The position numbers were made by a program, and so were the translations under genes. From contig JAQGMQ010000750.1 of assembly GCA_028292305.1 (NCBI GenBank), positions 1 through 6,190 on the forward strand: 6,190 nucleotides of DNA, read 5' to 3'. Positions 6,154 to 6,190 of this stretch are shown in pieces. The notes under the pieces are model-generated. The model saw only the letters and a program-made list of their open reading frames with translations. It searched no databases and was not told where the DNA came from. Source of the stretch: Rhodoferax sp. Its GTDB lineage: Bacteria > Pseudomonadota > Gammaproteobacteria > Burkholderiales > Burkholderiaceae_C. Within the stretch, counting starts at the first letter, position 1; each line of letters begins with the position of its first letter.

Positions 6154-6190
6154 AGCAACGTGGGGCTACAGGTTCCGCAACAGGTTCGCC

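Noticed and set aside
6168..6188. Short direct repeat ACAGGTTC at the right edge
   Set aside because: Eight bases repeated once at the cut end of the window. Too short to interpret.

Overview
The window looks like chromosome of a GC-rich betaproteobacterium. I would guess order Burkholderiales, most likely the Comamonadaceae. That rests on the strong G/C bias at third codon positions in the housekeeping genes, the eukaryote-like alpha-phosphoglucomutase, and a general recollection that pgm and mltA are often neighbours there. The placement is inference, not a database result.

Layout. Positions 1-2824 hold a two-gene two-partner secretion (type Vb) cassette, both genes on the minus strand. 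A short TpsA exoprotein (651 aa, 869-2824) is followed by its TpsB outer-membrane transporter (875 to beyond the left edge; 291 codons visible). The two overlap by 7 bases (ATGGTGA), so they are probably translated in a coupled way. Positions 2825-3117 are non-coding and contain a 90-bp stretch (2871-2960) of about 27% GC. A 22-bp near-perfect palindrome sits in it, a good candidate for the regulatory region of the secretion cassette. Positions 3118-4254 (minus) encode MltA, a lytic transglycosylase lipoprotein. A 44-residue single-span membrane protein (4253-4387, plus) starts head to head with mltA, the two start codons sharing two bases. Positions 4510-6153 (plus) encode a complete phosphoglucomutase. 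The last 37 bases hold nothing I can identify.

How the parts fit. TpsA and TpsB form a self-contained export pathway: TpsA crosses the inner membrane by Sec, its N-terminal TPS domain is recognised by the TpsB POTRA domains, and it is threaded through the TpsB barrel. mltA (cell-wall turnover) and pgm (glucose-1-P/glucose-6-P interconversion for glycogen and surface sugars) are core envelope and carbon genes. The secretion cassette, with looser codon choice and an AT-rich leader, looks like an accessory insertion beside them. I see no mobile element, CRISPR array, tRNA or rRNA gene, or toxin/immunity module. The least ordinary items are the short TpsA with its lone cysteine pair, the palindrome in the AT island, and the hidden small gene overlapping the mltA start codon.
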